Shown piece by piece: positions 34,945-44,037 of a DNA stretch of 64,000 nt. The stretch is from NCBI RefSeq assembly GCF_014196635.1, contig NZ_JACIEB010000001.1, positions 864,872 to 928,871 of the forward strand. The letters run 5' to 3'. The notes under the pieces are model-generated. The model was not told where the DNA came from, searched no databases, and saw nothing but the letters and a program-made list of their open reading frames with translations. The DNA comes from Sphingobium fontiphilum. Its GTDB lineage: Bacteria > Pseudomonadota > Alphaproteobacteria > Sphingomonadales > Sphingomonadaceae. Position 1 is the first letter of the stretch. Each line of letters begins with the position of its first letter. The translations under genes and the position numbers were made by a program.

Positions 34945-35964
34945 TCATCTCCTCGCGGGAAAATCGAGCATCGCCATCGCGCCACCGCTGGCCGAAGGCG
35001 TGAGCATGAACCGCCCGCCCAACTGGCTCGCCAACACGTCCGCAATGCGCAGACCCAGGCTGGATCGCGCATCCGGATCGAAACCGGCTGGCAGGCCCCG
35101 GCCATCGTCGCTGACCCGCAGCCGCAACATGCCATCGTCATCCTTTGCCAACGCAATATGGATATTGCCCTTTCGTTCAGAGTCGAATCCATGTTCAAAG
35201 GCATTGCTGACCGCTTCGGCCGTCACCAGCGCGAGCGGCACCATGGTGTCGGCCTCCACCACCAGATCGCCGGGCACATCGACGACAAGGCCGATGTCCT
35301 CGCGTCCGGCCGCCTCGGCCAGATCGCGCGACAGCATGTCCAGCAACGCGCCAATCTCCTGCCCCGTGTCATCAGGGCGATACAGCGCCCGGCTGATCTT
35401 GCCGATCAGCGCCAGACGCCCCGCCGCCTCCTCCATCACCTTGCGCGCCTCTTCATCGCGCACCTGCCGCCGATGCAGCGATAGCAATGCGGCGACCACC
35501 TGAAGATTGTTCGACACGCGATGCTGCAATTCATGAAACAGCAACTCGCGATTATCGGCCAATTTGCGGTTACGCTCGCGCTCGACCGCCAGGTTGTAAT
35601 TGGCGCGCTGCATCCAGTGGATGACGAGAATGTCGACGGCAACAACCCCGATATAAAAGGCCATCGCCGTCACAACCGCCGAATTGACGCCGAAAGAGGA
35701 TTGCGGCGCGATGAAGAAATACCAGGACAGAAGGCCGCAGATCAGCGCCGCGAAAATACCCGGCCTGACCCCGAACAGGAATGAGGACAGGATGACAGCG
35801 GGGAAGAAGGAAAGAAAGGGATAGCCCGGCGGCAACAATGGTTCCGCCAGCTCACGCAGGAAGAAGCAGATCGCGCAGAGCGACGCCACACAGGCATAGC
35901 TGTGCCAGGCACGAGGAAGCCGGAGCGGCAGGCGCTCAATAAAACGCTCATTGGCGCGCTGCAT
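34945..35964 (-). CDS. Membrane sensor histidine kinase (DUF4118, HisKA_2/HWE type)
   Basis: A 339-residue kinase. The N-terminal part has several transmembrane helices of the KdpD-like DUF4118 type (YACVASLCAICFFLRELAEP, FFPAVILSSFLFGVRPGIFA). A cytoplasmic HisKA_2 domain follows with the H-box FHELQHRVSNNLQVVAALLS, and an HATPase domain with AVSNAFEHGF and VSDDGRGLP. ATG 35964 is chosen because GAGGG lies about 5 nt upstream. No response regulator is adjacent. In alphaproteobacteria such kinases often feed the general stress response, but that is not shown here. Confidence 0.85.
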   Translation of the reverse strand: MQRANERFIERLPLRLPRAWHSYACVASLCAICFFLRELAEPLLPPGYPFLSFFPAVILSSFLFGVRPGIFAALICGLLSWYFFIAPQSSFGVNSAVVTAMAFYIGVVAVDILVIHWMQRANYNLAVERERNRKLADNRELLFHELQHRVSNNLQVVAALLSLHRRQVRDEEARKVMEEAAGRLALIGKISRALYRPDDTGQEIGALLDMLSRDLAEAAGREDIGLVVDVPGDLVVEADTMVPLALVTAEAVSNAFEHGFDSERKGNIHIALAKDDDGMLRLRVSDDGRGLPAGFDPDARSSLGLRIADVLASQLGGRFMLTPSASGGAMAMLDFPARR

Positions 35965-36081
35965 CAGACCCTCATAGCAGGGCGCGTCAATATGAAGCCC
36001 CGGACTTGCAATGCATATAGCCAATCAGGGTATTGATCTATCGACAAAAAAAACGGCTCGTCGCAATATTGCCGGAACGCG

Positions 36082-36117
36082 AAAAGGCCCGGCGAGAATA
36101 TTTTCGCCGGGCCTTTT
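36082..36117. terminator. Bidirectional terminator between pnp and the sensor kinase gene
   Basis: A 14-bp perfect stem (AAAAGGCCCGGCGA / TCGCCGGGCCTTTT) with an 8-nt loop. Both sides end in A or T runs, so it can stop transcription from either direction. It lies 27 bp after the pnp stop. Confidence 0.9.
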
Positions 36118-36143
36118 ACTTCAATTGCAATGCCTTTTCACGA

Positions 36144-38450
36144 TCAGTCGCGATCGCCCGTCAGGAAGGAAGGCGCGAATTCAGGATCCGGCCCCTCATC
36201 CTTGCCGCCTTCGCGGCGCGGGCCACGATCGCCACGGCCACCACCGCGACGGTTGCGGTCGCCACGGCCTTCGCCATCACGGCGCGGACCGCGATCGCCA
36301 CGGTCGCCGCGCGGTTCACGCGGTTCGCGGGCGGGACGGGTGTCTTCCAGTTCCTCGCCGGTTTCCTGATCGACGACGCGCATCGACAGGCGAACCTTGC
36401 CGCGCGGGTCGATTTCCAGAACCTTGACCTTCACTTCCTGGCCTTCCGACACAACGTCGGTCGGCTTTTCCACGCGCTCATTCTTCATTTCGGAGACGTG
36501 GACGAGACCGTCCTTGCCACCCATGAAGTTCACGAACGCGCCGAAGTCGACGATGTTGACGACCTTGCCGGTGTAGACCTTGCCGACTTCCGCTTCCTCG
36601 ACGATGCCGAGAATCCACTTCTTGGCGGCTTCGATCTGAGCGATGTCGGACGAGCTGATCTTGATGATGCCCTCGTCGTCGATGTCGACCTTGGCGCCGG
36701 TTTCCGCGACGATTTCGCGGATAACCTTGCCGCCGGTGCCGATGACGTCACGGATCTTCGACTTGTCGATCTGGATCGTTTCGATGCGCGGGGCGTGCGC
36801 CGACAGTTCGGTGCGGGTCGAGGACAGCGCCTTGCTCATTTCACCCAATATGTGGGCGCGGCCTTCCTTGGCCTGGCGCAGCGCGACTTCGAAGATTTCC
36901 TGCGTGATGCCGGCAACCTTGATGTCCATCTGCATGGTGGTGATGCCGGCTTCGGTGCCCGCAACCTTGAAGTCCATGTCGCCCAGATGATCCTCGTCAC
37001 CCAGAATGTCGCTGAGCACAGCGAATTCCTTGCCTTCCAGGATCAGGCCCATGGCGATGCCCGACACCGGGCGCTTCAGCGGAACGCCCGCGTCCATCAT
37101 CGACAGCGAACCGCCGCACACCGTCGCCATAGACGAAGAGCCGTTGGATTCGGTGATGTCGGACAGAACACGGATGGTGTAGGGGAACTCGTCCTTGCTC
37201 GGCAGCACCGGGTGGAGCGCGCGCCATGCCAGCTTGCCATGGCCGACTTCGCGGCGGCCCGGGGCGCCGAAGCGGCCGACTTCACCGACCGAATAGGGCG
37301 GGAAGTTGTAGTGCAGCATGAAGTTTTCATAATGCAGGCCGGTGAGGCCGTCGATCATCTGCTCGGCGTCCTTGGTGCCCAGCGTGGTGGTGCAGATCGC
37401 CTGCGTTTCGCCACGGGTGAACAGCGCCGAACCATGGGTGCGCGGCAGGAAGCCCACCATCGCCTCGATCGGGCGGATCTGCGTGGTGGTGCGACCGTCG
37501 ATGCGCTGGCCTTCCTTCAGGATGGCGGTGCGGACGATCTCGGCTTCCAGCTTCTTGGTCAGCTTGATGCCGGCCATCACCGTCTGGGCGTCGAGGCCGT
37601 CCTCCGCGAACATCGCCTTCGCCTTGGCGCGGGCTTCGTTCAGCGCGTTCGAACGGGCGGACTTATCGGTCAGCTTGTAGGCGGCGGCGATGTCGGCGCC
37701 GATCAGGCCCTTCAGCTTCGCCTTGAGGTCGCCCAGATCATCGCTCCTGGCCATGTCCCAGGGTTCCTTGGCGGCCTTTTCAGCGAGCTTGATGATCGCT
37801 TCGACGACCTTCTTCGACGCATCATGGGCGAACATCACGGCGCCCAGCATGACGTCTTCGGACAGTTCCTTGGCTTCCGATTCGACCATCATCACCGCGT
37901 CATGGGTGGCGGCGACGACCAGATCGAGTTCCCCGGTCTTCACTTCGTCCAGGCTGGGGTTCAGCTGATATTCGCCATCCTTGTAACCCACGCGCGCCGC
38001 GCCGATGGGCCCCAGGAAAGGCACGCCCGACAGGGTCAGGGCGGCCGACGCGGCGATCATCGCCACAATGTCGGGCTCGCTTTCGCCATCAAAGCTCAGA
38101 ACCTGAGCGATGACGTTGATTTCGTTATAGAAGCCTTCGGGGAACAGCGGGCGGATCGGGCGGTCGATCAGGCGGGAAACCAGCGTTTCCTTTTCCGTGG
38201 CGCCGCGTTCGCGCTTGAAGAAGCCGCCGGGGATGCGGCCGGCGGCGGAATATTTTTCCTGATAGTGAACGGTCAGCGGGAAGAAATCCTGCCCTTCCTT
38301 CACCGACTTGGCGGCCGTCACGGCGCACAGCACCACGGTTTCGCCATAGGTGGCCAGCACGGCGGCGTCGGCCTGACGCGCGATGCGGCCGGTTTCGAGG
38401 GTCAGCGTCTTGCCGCCCAGCTCGATGGAGACTTTCTTTACATCAAACAT
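36144..38450 (-). CDS. pnp: Polyribonucleotide nucleotidyltransferase (PNPase)
   Basis: A phosphorolytic 3'-5' exoribonuclease and degradosome component, 768 residues. It has two RNase PH domains (the first around [20 protein letters not shown], the second around [20 protein letters not shown]), a KH domain ([17 protein letters not shown]) and an S1 domain ([20 protein letters not shown]). The C-terminal tail is a run of Arg/Gly/Asp-rich repeats of about 55 residues, longer than in E. coli and possibly a protein- or RNA-binding tail. It is downstream of rpsO. Confidence 0.98.
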   Translation of the reverse strand: MFDVKKVSIELGGKTLTLETGRIARQADAAVLATYGETVVLCAVTAAKSVKEGQDFFPLTVHYQEKYSAAGRIPGGFFKRERGATEKETLVSRLIDRPIRPLFPEGFYNEINVIAQVLSFDGESEPDIVAMIAASAALTLSGVPFLGPIGAARVGYKDGEYQLNPSLDEVKTGELDLVVAATHDAVMMVESEAKELSEDVMLGAVMFAHDASKKVVEAIIKLAEKAAKEPWDMARSDDLGDLKAKLKGLIGADIAAAYKLTDKSARSNALNEARAKAKAMFAEDGLDAQTVMAGIKLTKKLEAEIVRTAILKEGQRIDGRTTTQIRPIEAMVGFLPRTHGSALFTRGETQAICTTTLGTKDAEQMIDGLTGLHYENFMLHYNFPPYSVGEVGRFGAPGRREVGHGKLAWRALHPVLPSKDEFPYTIRVLSDITESNGSSSMATVCGGSLSMMDAGVPLKRPVSGIAMGLILEGKEFAVLSDILGDEDHLGDMDFKVAGTEAGITTMQMDIKVAGITQEIFEVALRQAKEGRAHILGEMSKALSSTRTELSAHAPRIETIQIDKSKIRDVIGTGGKVIREIVAETGAKVDIDDEGIIKISSSDIAQIEAAKKWILGIVEEAEVGKVYTGKVVNIVDFGAFVNFMGGKDGLVHVSEMKNERVEKPTDVVSEGQEVKVKVLEIDPRGKVRLSMRVVDQETGEELEDTRPAREPREPRGDRGDRGPRRDGEGRGDRNRRGGGRGDRGPRREGGKDEGPDPEFAPSFLTGDRD

Positions 38451-38758
38451 GTGTTTTCCTTTGCCCGCCCGGCCCTATTGCCCGGCGGGGCCTCTTCTTG
38501 CGGGCTATCCGGCCCGCTGCGGCGTGGGGCATCATCTGGCCCCGTTTGCGAGGATCACGCCGGATTGCGCGATCTCCCCTTGGTCTTGCTCTCCGTGGGA
38601 GAGCAGGCGTTCAAGCCGAACGCCCTATATCGCTTATCGTGCTCCGGCGAAAGCCGGAGCCCAGGGTTACGAAGGCTGTGCCCGGAACCCCGGATCCCGG
38701 CCTTCGCCGGGATGACCTGATACGTAAACGGCCCGCCGAAGCGGGCCGAACGATCAGG
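38451..38758. other. rpsO-pnp intergenic region
   Basis: A 308-bp gap without a gene. It contains a hairpin TGCTCTCC/GGAGAGCA at 38587-38605 and the two-hairpin repeat at 38641-38713. In E. coli the rpsO-pnp interval contains processing sites for RNase III and RNase E; hairpins here may serve similarly, but that is inference. A further GC-rich inversion near 38465-38495 (GCCCGCCCGG ... CCCGGCGGGG) lies just before the pnp start. Confidence 0.6.
38641..38713. repeat. Two-hairpin palindromic repeat (REP/BIME-like)
   Basis: It has two short perfect hairpins, GCTCCGGC-GAAA-GCCGGAGC (38641-38660) and ATCCCGGC-CTTC-GCCGGGAT (38694-38713), with about 33 bp between them. The same two-hairpin plan occurs at 43948-44026, and a related one in truB at 39453-39543. 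Confidence 0.75.
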
Positions 38759-39028
38759 TCACTTGCGCAGGCCCAGCTTGCCGATGAGGTCGGTATAACG
38801 CGCCCCATCCTTTTTCTTCAGATAGTCCAGCAGCGAACGACGCTTGTTGACCAGCATCAGCAGGCCGCGACGGCTGTGGTTATCCTTGTGATGACCCTTA
38901 AAATGCTCGGTCAGGTTCGAAATGCGTTCCGACAGGATCGCAACCTGAACTTCCGGCGAACCGGTATCGCCTTCGGCGCGGGCATATTCCTTGATCAGCG
39001 CGTCCTTGCGCTCTGCAGTGATCGACAT
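38759..39028 (-). CDS. rpsO: 30S ribosomal protein S15
   Basis: An 89-residue primary 16S rRNA-binding protein of the 30S platform. The sequence is typical: [40 protein letters not shown] and [12 protein letters not shown]. It lies between truB and pnp, the standard order, 17 bp after truB. In other bacteria S15 represses its own translation by binding its leader. Confidence 0.98.
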   Translation of the reverse strand: MSITAERKDALIKEYARAEGDTGSPEVQVAILSERISNLTEHFKGHHKDNHSRRGLLMLVNKRRSLLDYLKKKDGARYTDLIGKLGLRK

Positions 39029-39045
39029 CGGGCTTCCTTTCGTAT

Positions 39046-40008
39046 CTAGAGATTGAAGCCGCGCACCACCCGCATTTCCGGGCCACTGGACTCCACCAGC
39101 GCGACGGGCGTTTCGCCCAACATCGCCAGCAGGAGACCGGTGTGCGGTTTCCCGGTCAGCACCTTCCCCTGGCGGAGAGCCAATGCTTCATCGGGAGTGA
39201 CGGAAAGGGCCGGGATGTCGTCCAGCCCCGCCGTCAACGGCAGCATATACTGGCCGATGCCGCCGCCATTAGCGGCTTGGTTCAATTTGTCCAGCGAAAT
39301 CGCGGATTGCAGCGTGAACGGCCCGGCCTTCACCCGACGCAACATGGCGACATGCCCCACCGTGCCGAGCGCCAGCGCGATGTCGCGGGCAAGGGAGCGG
39401 ATATAGGTGCCCTTCGAAACATGGGCGGTCAGGGTGACGTCCCCGACCCGATCGTCACCCTGAACTTGTTTCGGGGTCCATTTCACCGGATCGTGCGGTG
39501 GTTCATGGGGCGCGATGGATGCTGAAACAAGTTCAGCATGACGAAGGGCAAGGGAATGGATCACGACATTCCGCATCTTCATTTCGACCTCTTCGCCTTT
39601 CCGCGCAAGGTCGTAGGCGCGCTGGCCGTCGATCAGGATCGCGCTATAGGCGGGCGGCGCCTGCTCAATCGGCCCGGTGAAGCGCGGCAGCACCGCCTCC
39701 ACCTGCGCCAAAGTCGGCCGCAAATCGCTCATCGCGATAACCTGCCCCTCCAGATCCAGCGTGTCGGTCTGTTCCCCGAAAGCGATGGTGAAGTCATAAA
39801 TCTTGTCGCTGTCGAGCATCCGCCCCGCCAGCTTGGTCGCTTCGCCAATGGCCACGGGCAGCACGCCGGTCGCCAGCGGATCGAGCGTGCCGCCATGGCC
39901 CACCTTCACCTTGCCCGCGCCGCATTGGCGCAGCACGCGCTTCACCGCGCTCACCGCCTGGGTCGATCCCAGGCCGTGGGGTTTGTCCATGATGATCCAG
40001 CCATGCAT
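39046..40008 (-). CDS. truB: tRNA pseudouridine-55 synthase TruB, with an in-frame repeat insertion
   Basis: TruB makes pseudouridine 55 in the tRNA T loop. It has 320 residues; catalytic Asp lies in [20 protein letters not shown], with later motifs [18 protein letters not shown] and [12 protein letters not shown]. Residues about 156-186 ([16 protein letters not shown]...) have no TruB counterpart: they are the translation of a 91-bp palindromic repeat at 39453-39543. The insertion falls in the loop between the catalytic core and the second half of the fold, so the enzyme may well remain active. A RBS-proximal ATG at 40008 is used; an ATG 6 codons later ([10 protein letters not shown]) is an alternative. 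Confidence 0.95.
   Translation of the reverse strand: MHGWIIMDKPHGLGSTQAVSAVKRVLRQCGAGKVKVGHGGTLDPLATGVLPVAIGEATKLAGRMLDSDKIYDFTIAFGEQTDTLDLEGQVIAMSDLRPTLAQVEAVLPRFTGPIEQAPPAYSAILIDGQRAYDLARKGEEVEMKMRNVVIHSLALRHAELVSASIAPHEPPHDPVKWTPKQVQGDDRVGDVTLTAHVSKGTYIRSLARDIALALGTVGHVAMLRRVKAGPFTLQSAISLDKLNQAANGGGIGQYMLPLTAGLDDIPALSVTPDEALALRQGKVLTGKPHTGLLLAMLGETPVALVESSGPEMRVVRGFNL
39453..39543. repeat. Palindromic repeat element inside truB
   Basis: A 91-bp element whose ends are near-perfect inverted repeats: CGTCACCCTGAACTTGTTTC at the left and GAAACAAGTTCAGCATGACG at the right (18 of 20 positions pair). An inner stem CCGGATCGTGCGG... is weaker. It is read in frame in truB on the minus strand. The outer arms and the central non-palindromic spacer resemble the elements at 38641 and 43948 in plan, not in sequence. 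Confidence 0.85.
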
Positions 40009-40069
40009 GGCGGCCGCCCTTATCGCTCCCGTCTTTCCCTGTCAGCCTTTATTGCGCTATTCGGGCGGC

Positions 40070-40765
40070 ATGACGATCAAGCTCATCTGCCTGGATGCCG
40101 ACGACACGCTCTGGCACAATATGCGGCACTTCAACGCGACCGAGGATGCGCTGCTCGACATGCTGCATCCCTTTGCCGAGGCGCATGTAACCCGCGAGCG
40201 GCTGATCACCTGCGAAACGCGCAACCTGCCGCTTTATGGCTATGGCGCCAAGGGCTTTACCCTGTCGATGATCGAAACGGCGGTGGAACTGGCCGGAGAC
40301 GCGCTGACAAAGCAGATGATCGAGGAGATATTGGCGGCGGGACGCGCCCTGCTCGCCCATCCGGTGCAGTTGTTCGACGGGGTGGAAGAGACGCTGGATC
40401 GGCTTGCCCGTTTCGGCCCGGTGGTGCTGGTGACGAAGGGCGACCTGCTGCATCAGGAAAGCAAGCTCGCCGCGTCGGGCCTGGGCGACCTGTTCAGCGG
40501 CATCGAGATTGTCAGCGACAAGACCAGTGACACTTTCCGCAACATCTTCGCCCGCTTCGGCGTAGCGCCTCAACAGGCGGTGATGGCGGGCGATTCGATG
40601 CGGTCCGACATATTGCCCGCGCTGGAAGCGGGCGCATGGGCCGCCTTCATCCCGCAGGAGGGCGCATGGGCGCATGAACAGGCGCAAGCCCCCGCCGCCC
40701 ATGACCATTTCACCCAACTATCGCGCCTCGCCGACCTGCCTGACTGGGTCGCGGGGATAAGTTAA
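40070..40765 (+). CDS. HAD-superfamily hydrolase
   Basis: A 231-residue phosphatase-like protein. Motif I is LICLDADDTLWHNM with the nucleophile aspartate, motif II is VLVTKGD, the lysine is in EIVSDKTSDTFR, and motif IV is MAGDSMRSDILPAL. The C1 cap region is helical. It resembles the YjjG/pyrimidine-5'-nucleotidase branch of HAD enzymes. It is on the opposite strand to its neighbours, inside the stretch that splits the translation operon. ATG 40070 is chosen because the motif I strand starts there. Confidence 0.85.
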   Translation: MTIKLICLDADDTLWHNMRHFNATEDALLDMLHPFAEAHVTRERLITCETRNLPLYGYGAKGFTLSMIETAVELAGDALTKQMIEEILAAGRALLAHPVQLFDGVEETLDRLARFGPVVLVTKGDLLHQESKLAASGLGDLFSGIEIVSDKTSDTFRNIFARFGVAPQQAVMAGDSMRSDILPALEAGAWAAFIPQEGAWAHEQAQAPAAHDHFTQLSRLADLPDWVAGIS

Positions 40766-40790
40766 GCGACGCGAGACGCAGAGCCACCTC

Positions 40791-41123
40791 TCAATCGGGA
40801 TCACTTTCCGCTGAGCCATGAATAAACCCGGTTTTCAGGGGAAAGCCTGCCCGCTGCATGGTGTAAATCGTTGATCCAATGCAACGATAGGGCACGTCCT
40901 CAGCCCCACCCTTCAGAACCATTTCCTGCCCGGAAGGTCGCTCTGCGAACTTCTGCAAAAGCTCGTTATCATCCATCTTTCGACCATCAATGTGGATGGA
41001 ACAGCGCCCCGCAGGGTCGAGCGCGATCTCTATTTCGAGCGGAGCGCGCACCGCCGATCCCGCATTGCAAGCGCAGAGGAACGACAAGGACGAAAGCCAC
41101 AATCCAAGGCTCCGAAAAATCAC
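40791..41123 (-). CDS. Small lipoprotein with ExbD/TolR-like periplasmic domain
   Basis: A 110-residue protein starting at a GTG that overlaps the tdk stop (GTGA), which implies coupling to tdk. A signal peptide with lipobox (LSSLSFLCAC) makes it a lipoprotein. The mature part (CSIHIDGRKMDDNELLQKFA, MVLKGGAEDVPYRCIGSTIY, then TMQRAGF) follows the strand-helix pattern of the ExbD/TolR periplasmic domain, which normally sits behind a transmembrane helix rather than a lipid anchor. GC content appears lower than in the neighbours. The function is unknown and the ExbD resemblance is by eye. Confidence 0.6.
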   Translation of the reverse strand: MIFRSLGLWLSSLSFLCACNAGSAVRAPLEIEIALDPAGRCSIHIDGRKMDDNELLQKFAERPSGQEMVLKGGAEDVPYRCIGSTIYTMQRAGFPLKTGFIHGSAESDPD

Positions 41124-41698
41124 GACCCCATCCGTTCGACAAAATGGCGGCGGCACAGCGCGACATAGAGGTCATTACCACCGATTTCCGTCTGCTCGCC
41201 CTGGCGCACGGCCCTGCCCTGCCCGTCCACGCGCAGGTTCATCGTCGCCTTGCGCCCGCATTCGCAGATCGTCTTGATCTCGGTCAGCGTATCGGCAAGA
41301 CCCAGCAGCATCGCCGCCCCTTCGAACAGCGCACCCTGAAAATCGGTGCGGATGCCATAGCAGAGCACCGGAATGGACAGGTCGTCGCACACCCGCGCCA
41401 ATTGCCACACCTGCCCTTGCGTCAGGAACTGCGCCTCATCGATCAGCACGCAGGACAAGGGGGCTTCCGCATGGCAGGCAGCGATGGCGGCCAGGATGTC
41501 GGTGTCGGGATCGAACAGATGCGCCCCCGCCTCCAGCCCGATGCGCGACGCGATGCGTCCCCGTCCATAGCGGTCGTCCAGCGCGGCGGTCCACAACATG
41601 GTGGCCATGCCGCGTTCCTGATAGTTGAAGCTCGATTGCAGCAGCGTGGTCGATTTCCCCGCATTCATCGAGCTATAATAGAAATAGAGCTTCGCCAT
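41120..41698 (-). CDS. tdk: Thymidine kinase (TK1 type)
   Basis: A salvage enzyme that phosphorylates thymidine, 192 residues. The P-loop is SSMNAGKSTTLL near the N terminus, Walker B is CVLIDEAQFL, and a lasso-region zinc site is suggested by CECGRKAT and a late Cys-x-x-x-His (CRRHF). The length and motifs are normal for bacterial TK1. A gene for a small lipoprotein overlaps its stop codon. It starts 7 bp after the upstream hydrolase gene's stop. Confidence 0.95.
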   Translation of the reverse strand: MAKLYFYYSSMNAGKSTTLLQSSFNYQERGMATMLWTAALDDRYGRGRIASRIGLEAGAHLFDPDTDILAAIAACHAEAPLSCVLIDEAQFLTQGQVWQLARVCDDLSIPVLCYGIRTDFQGALFEGAAMLLGLADTLTEIKTICECGRKATMNLRVDGQGRAVRQGEQTEIGGNDLYVALCRRHFVERMGS

Positions 41699-41705
41699 CG
41701 CGGGG

Positions 41706-42602
41706 TCAGCGGATCGTCGGCGCGACGCGATGGAGGAAGCGGACCAGCGCGTCGGCCAGTGCGATGCGCCGGTCGGAAAAACTATGGTCGGTCGGCCAGA
41801 CCATCAGCGCCGCTTCCGGATTGGCGGCCTGCGCGTCGGCGGCGACTTTGCGCGCCATGGCGGCGATGCCTCGCTCCGCCCCGATGATCGACACTGGCCT
41901 GCGCCCCATGGCGGCCAGACGGCGGCCAAGGTCGAAATGCGCGCCATCGCCCCGGATTTCGGCGGTCAGGCTGTCATAACTGGCCCCGGCCAGCGGCGGC
42001 AGGTCGCCCGCCACTTCTTCCTTCCATGCGGCTTCGCCCTCCGGCGTGGCGAGGGCAGCGACCGTCTGCGCCGGGTCCCATGGGTCGATCAGGAACAGTC
42101 CAGCGACGCGCGGATCGTCAGCGACGGCATCGGCCGCCATGAAGCCGCCCATGCTGTGCCCCGCAACCACGATGGCCCCGGTGTCGATGCGGTATCGCGC
42201 GACATTGGCCGGTTCGCGCAGGAAGGCGAGCGCGCCATGGGCGTCCTGCGCCGCATGGGCGAAGGAAAATGCGCCCGGACTGCCCCAGGAGCCGCGATAA
42301 TGCAGCGTCAGCACATGCCATCCGGCGCGGCGGGCCGCCTGCGCCAGGTCCAGATTCTGCTCGTTGCCCGGAAAGCCGTGCAGCAGCAGCAAGGTCGGGT
42401 GCAGCCCCGGCCCGGCGGCGGCATAGAGCAGCGCATTCATCGCCCCGTCCTGCGCGGGAATGACGAAAGCGTGCATAGCGGCGGGATAGGCGGCGTCGGG
42501 CGCGGGATCGCTGACGACCGCCGGATGGATGGCGGATTCCCTTGCCATGGCGGGGGCAGCGATAAGGGACGCCGCCGCCAGCATCGTCCAGCATTTCGTC
42601 AT
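41706..42602 (-). CDS. Exported alpha/beta hydrolase
   Basis: A 298-residue protein with a signal peptide (MLAAASLIAAPAMA). The core has an HGFPGN oxyanion motif, the nucleophile elbow GHSMGG, an acid probably in LFLIDPWDP or VWPTDHSF, and the histidine in DHSFSD. It resembles bacterial acylaminoacyl-peptidase or dienelactone-hydrolase-like enzymes. The start overlaps the stop of the small AbrB-like gene by 4 nt (ATGA), so that gene is probably its translational partner. Substrate unknown. Confidence 0.82.
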   Translation of the reverse strand: MTKCWTMLAAASLIAAPAMARESAIHPAVVSDPAPDAAYPAAMHAFVIPAQDGAMNALLYAAAGPGLHPTLLLLHGFPGNEQNLDLAQAARRAGWHVLTLHYRGSWGSPGAFSFAHAAQDAHGALAFLREPANVARYRIDTGAIVVAGHSMGGFMAADAVADDPRVAGLFLIDPWDPAQTVAALATPEGEAAWKEEVAGDLPPLAGASYDSLTAEIRGDGAHFDLGRRLAAMGRRPVSIIGAERGIAAMARKVAADAQAANPEAALMVWPTDHSFSDRRIALADALVRFLHRVAPTIR

Positions 42603-42760
42603 TCGCCATCCACCTTTTCGCCGATCCTGCTTCGCCTATCCATCACTGGCAGCATTTGAATTCCGTCGCCCCGCACGATCCATTCGACCCGGTCGCCTTC
42701 CGCCAAACCAAGTTCCTCGCGCAGAGCTTTGGACAGAGTGATCCGCCCTCGCTTGTCCAT
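42599..42760 (-). CDS. AbrB/SpoVT-type DNA-binding protein, 53 aa
   Basis: A very small gene with the swapped-hairpin AbrB fold: MDKRGRITLSKALREELGLA followed by EGDRVEWIVRGDGIQMLPV. This pattern is typical of MazE/AbrB antitoxins and regulators. It starts at ATG 42760 and its stop overlaps the start of the exported hydrolase gene by 4 nt. No toxin gene is nearby, so it is more likely a regulator of the downstream genes than an antitoxin. It has no annotated family partner in this window. Confidence 0.75.
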   Translation of the reverse strand: MDKRGRITLSKALREELGLAEGDRVEWIVRGDGIQMLPVMDRRSRIGEKVDGE

Positions 42761-42838
42761 CCTGATCTTCTTCGCCTGACTATGCCCGAGCCGACGCTGG
42801 CGAACAACCGATCCTCTTATGCTTTGGATGCTTCCCGC

Positions 42839-43528
42839 TCAGGCGAGCCAGGATTGACGGCGCGCGACCAACAGCCAGTGCTTGCCGGTCCAGCGATAGA
42901 TACGCAATTCGCCACTGCCGCACAGGCTCCCACAGGTCGAGCCGACATCAATGAACATATATGGGTCCACGAAACTCGGGAGCGAATAGCTGATCCGGAC
43001 CGGGCATTCGGGATCGTCATGAGTGGACGCCATCCGCGCGCCGACAGGAAGCCATTTAGGATCTATCTCGAACCGCGCCAATTTCGTCGGGAGCCCCGTC
43101 CCGCTCTCTTCAAGACGGTCATATTGAGCGCGCTCGATGCGCTCCAGTGGCTCGCCATCGGGCGAACGCCAGTCGGATGGCTCTCTCCACAGCCCCTGAA
43201 ACCAGGTCCACATATTCCGGGACATGCGCGGACCTTCCAGCGCTGGCGCGCCGAGGGCCGGAGCGAAGCACAGGCCTCGACCGTCGCGCAGTTCACCCGC
43301 CACCTTCAGCACGCTCAGGGATCGCTCCGCCTTGCGGCGATCGCCACCTGCGGCGACCCATGCCCATTGCCGTAGCATCAACTCAGGCTCAGCTTGCAAG
43401 ACAGACCGGATCGCCGCCTGCCCCTGCATAGGATTGGGCGGCGGGGGCGACCGGTCGCACGCTGTCACCAGAGCGGCTAGACCGAGGGCCGCCAAACATA
43501 GTGGGAGCCTCTGGACAACGGCAGGCAA
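42839..43528 (-). CDS. Lipoprotein of unknown function downstream of rbfA
   Basis: A 229-residue protein that starts at TTG 43528, two bases after the rbfA stop, with GGAGG 6 nt upstream. The signal peptide ends in a lipobox (LAALVTAC) followed by a Pro-rich tether. The mature domain contains several tryptophans and a cysteine cluster (STCGSLCGSG) close to the C terminus. No family is recognised. It is co-transcribed with the infB-rbfA genes. Confidence 0.7.
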   Translation of the reverse strand: MPAVVQRLPLCLAALGLAALVTACDRSPPPPNPMQGQAAIRSVLQAEPELMLRQWAWVAAGGDRRKAERSLSVLKVAGELRDGRGLCFAPALGAPALEGPRMSRNMWTWFQGLWREPSDWRSPDGEPLERIERAQYDRLEESGTGLPTKLARFEIDPKWLPVGARMASTHDDPECPVRISYSLPSFVDPYMFIDVGSTCGSLCGSGELRIYRWTGKHWLLVARRQSWLA

Positions 43529-43529
43529 A

Positions 43530-43937
43530 TCAATCCTCCGTGTCACCCTCGTCCGACGCCAGATCGCGCGCCACCTTCGGGTCGCGCAGCAGCTTGTCGA
43601 TATGGCTGCCCTCGTCGAAGCTCTCGTCGGCCAGGAATTTGAGCTTCGCCGCATATTTCAGGCGGGTGCGGTGCGCCACCTCGCGCTGGAGATAGGCGGT
43701 GTTGGTGCGCAGCGCCTTCAGCACCGCTTCCTCGTCCTGGCCCAGCAAGGATTTCACGAACACCGTGGCATGGCGCAGGTCGGGCGACATGCGCACCTCG
43801 GTGACGCTGACGACATGGGCCGCCAGCACATCGTCATGCACGTCCCCGCGCTGGAGGATGTCCGACAGGATATGGCGCACCTGTTCGCCCACGCGCAGCA
43901 GGCGGACGGACGGGCCTTCGGATTGCTGTTGAGCCAT
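43530..43937 (-). CDS. rbfA: Ribosome-binding factor A
   Basis: A 30S maturation factor with a KH-like fold, 135 residues. Recognisable segments are [40 protein letters not shown] and [20 protein letters not shown]. It lies downstream of infB, with the repeat element at 43948-44026 between them. Its C-terminal tail is acidic. Confidence 0.95.
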   Translation of the reverse strand: MAQQQSEGPSVRLLRVGEQVRHILSDILQRGDVHDDVLAAHVVSVTEVRMSPDLRHATVFVKSLLGQDEEAVLKALRTNTAYLQREVAHRTRLKYAAKLKFLADESFDEGSHIDKLLRDPKVARDLASDEGDTED

Positions 43938-43947
43938 ATATGATCCT

Positions 43948-44026
43948 CGTCACCCCAGCGAAAGCTGGGGTTTCAGGCGAAAGCAGAGCCAGGCCGCACG
44001 AGACCCCAGCTTGCGCTGGGGTGACG
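43948..44026. repeat. Two-hairpin palindromic repeat between infB and rbfA
   Basis: It has two hairpins, ACCCCAGC-GAAA-GCTGGGGT (43952-43971) and ACCCCAGC-TTGC-GCTGGGGT (44003-44022), flanked by CGTC and GACG, so the whole 79-bp unit is itself an inverted repeat. It fills most of the infB-rbfA gap and may affect transcript processing or stability. Confidence 0.78.
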
Positions 44027-44037
44027 CGCCTTTCCAT

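Noticed and set aside
36033..38720. 895-codon plus-strand frame opposite pnp
   Set aside because: It is the shadow of a high-GC gene with strong codon bias on the other strand; it has no domain, and it reads through both repeat hairpins.
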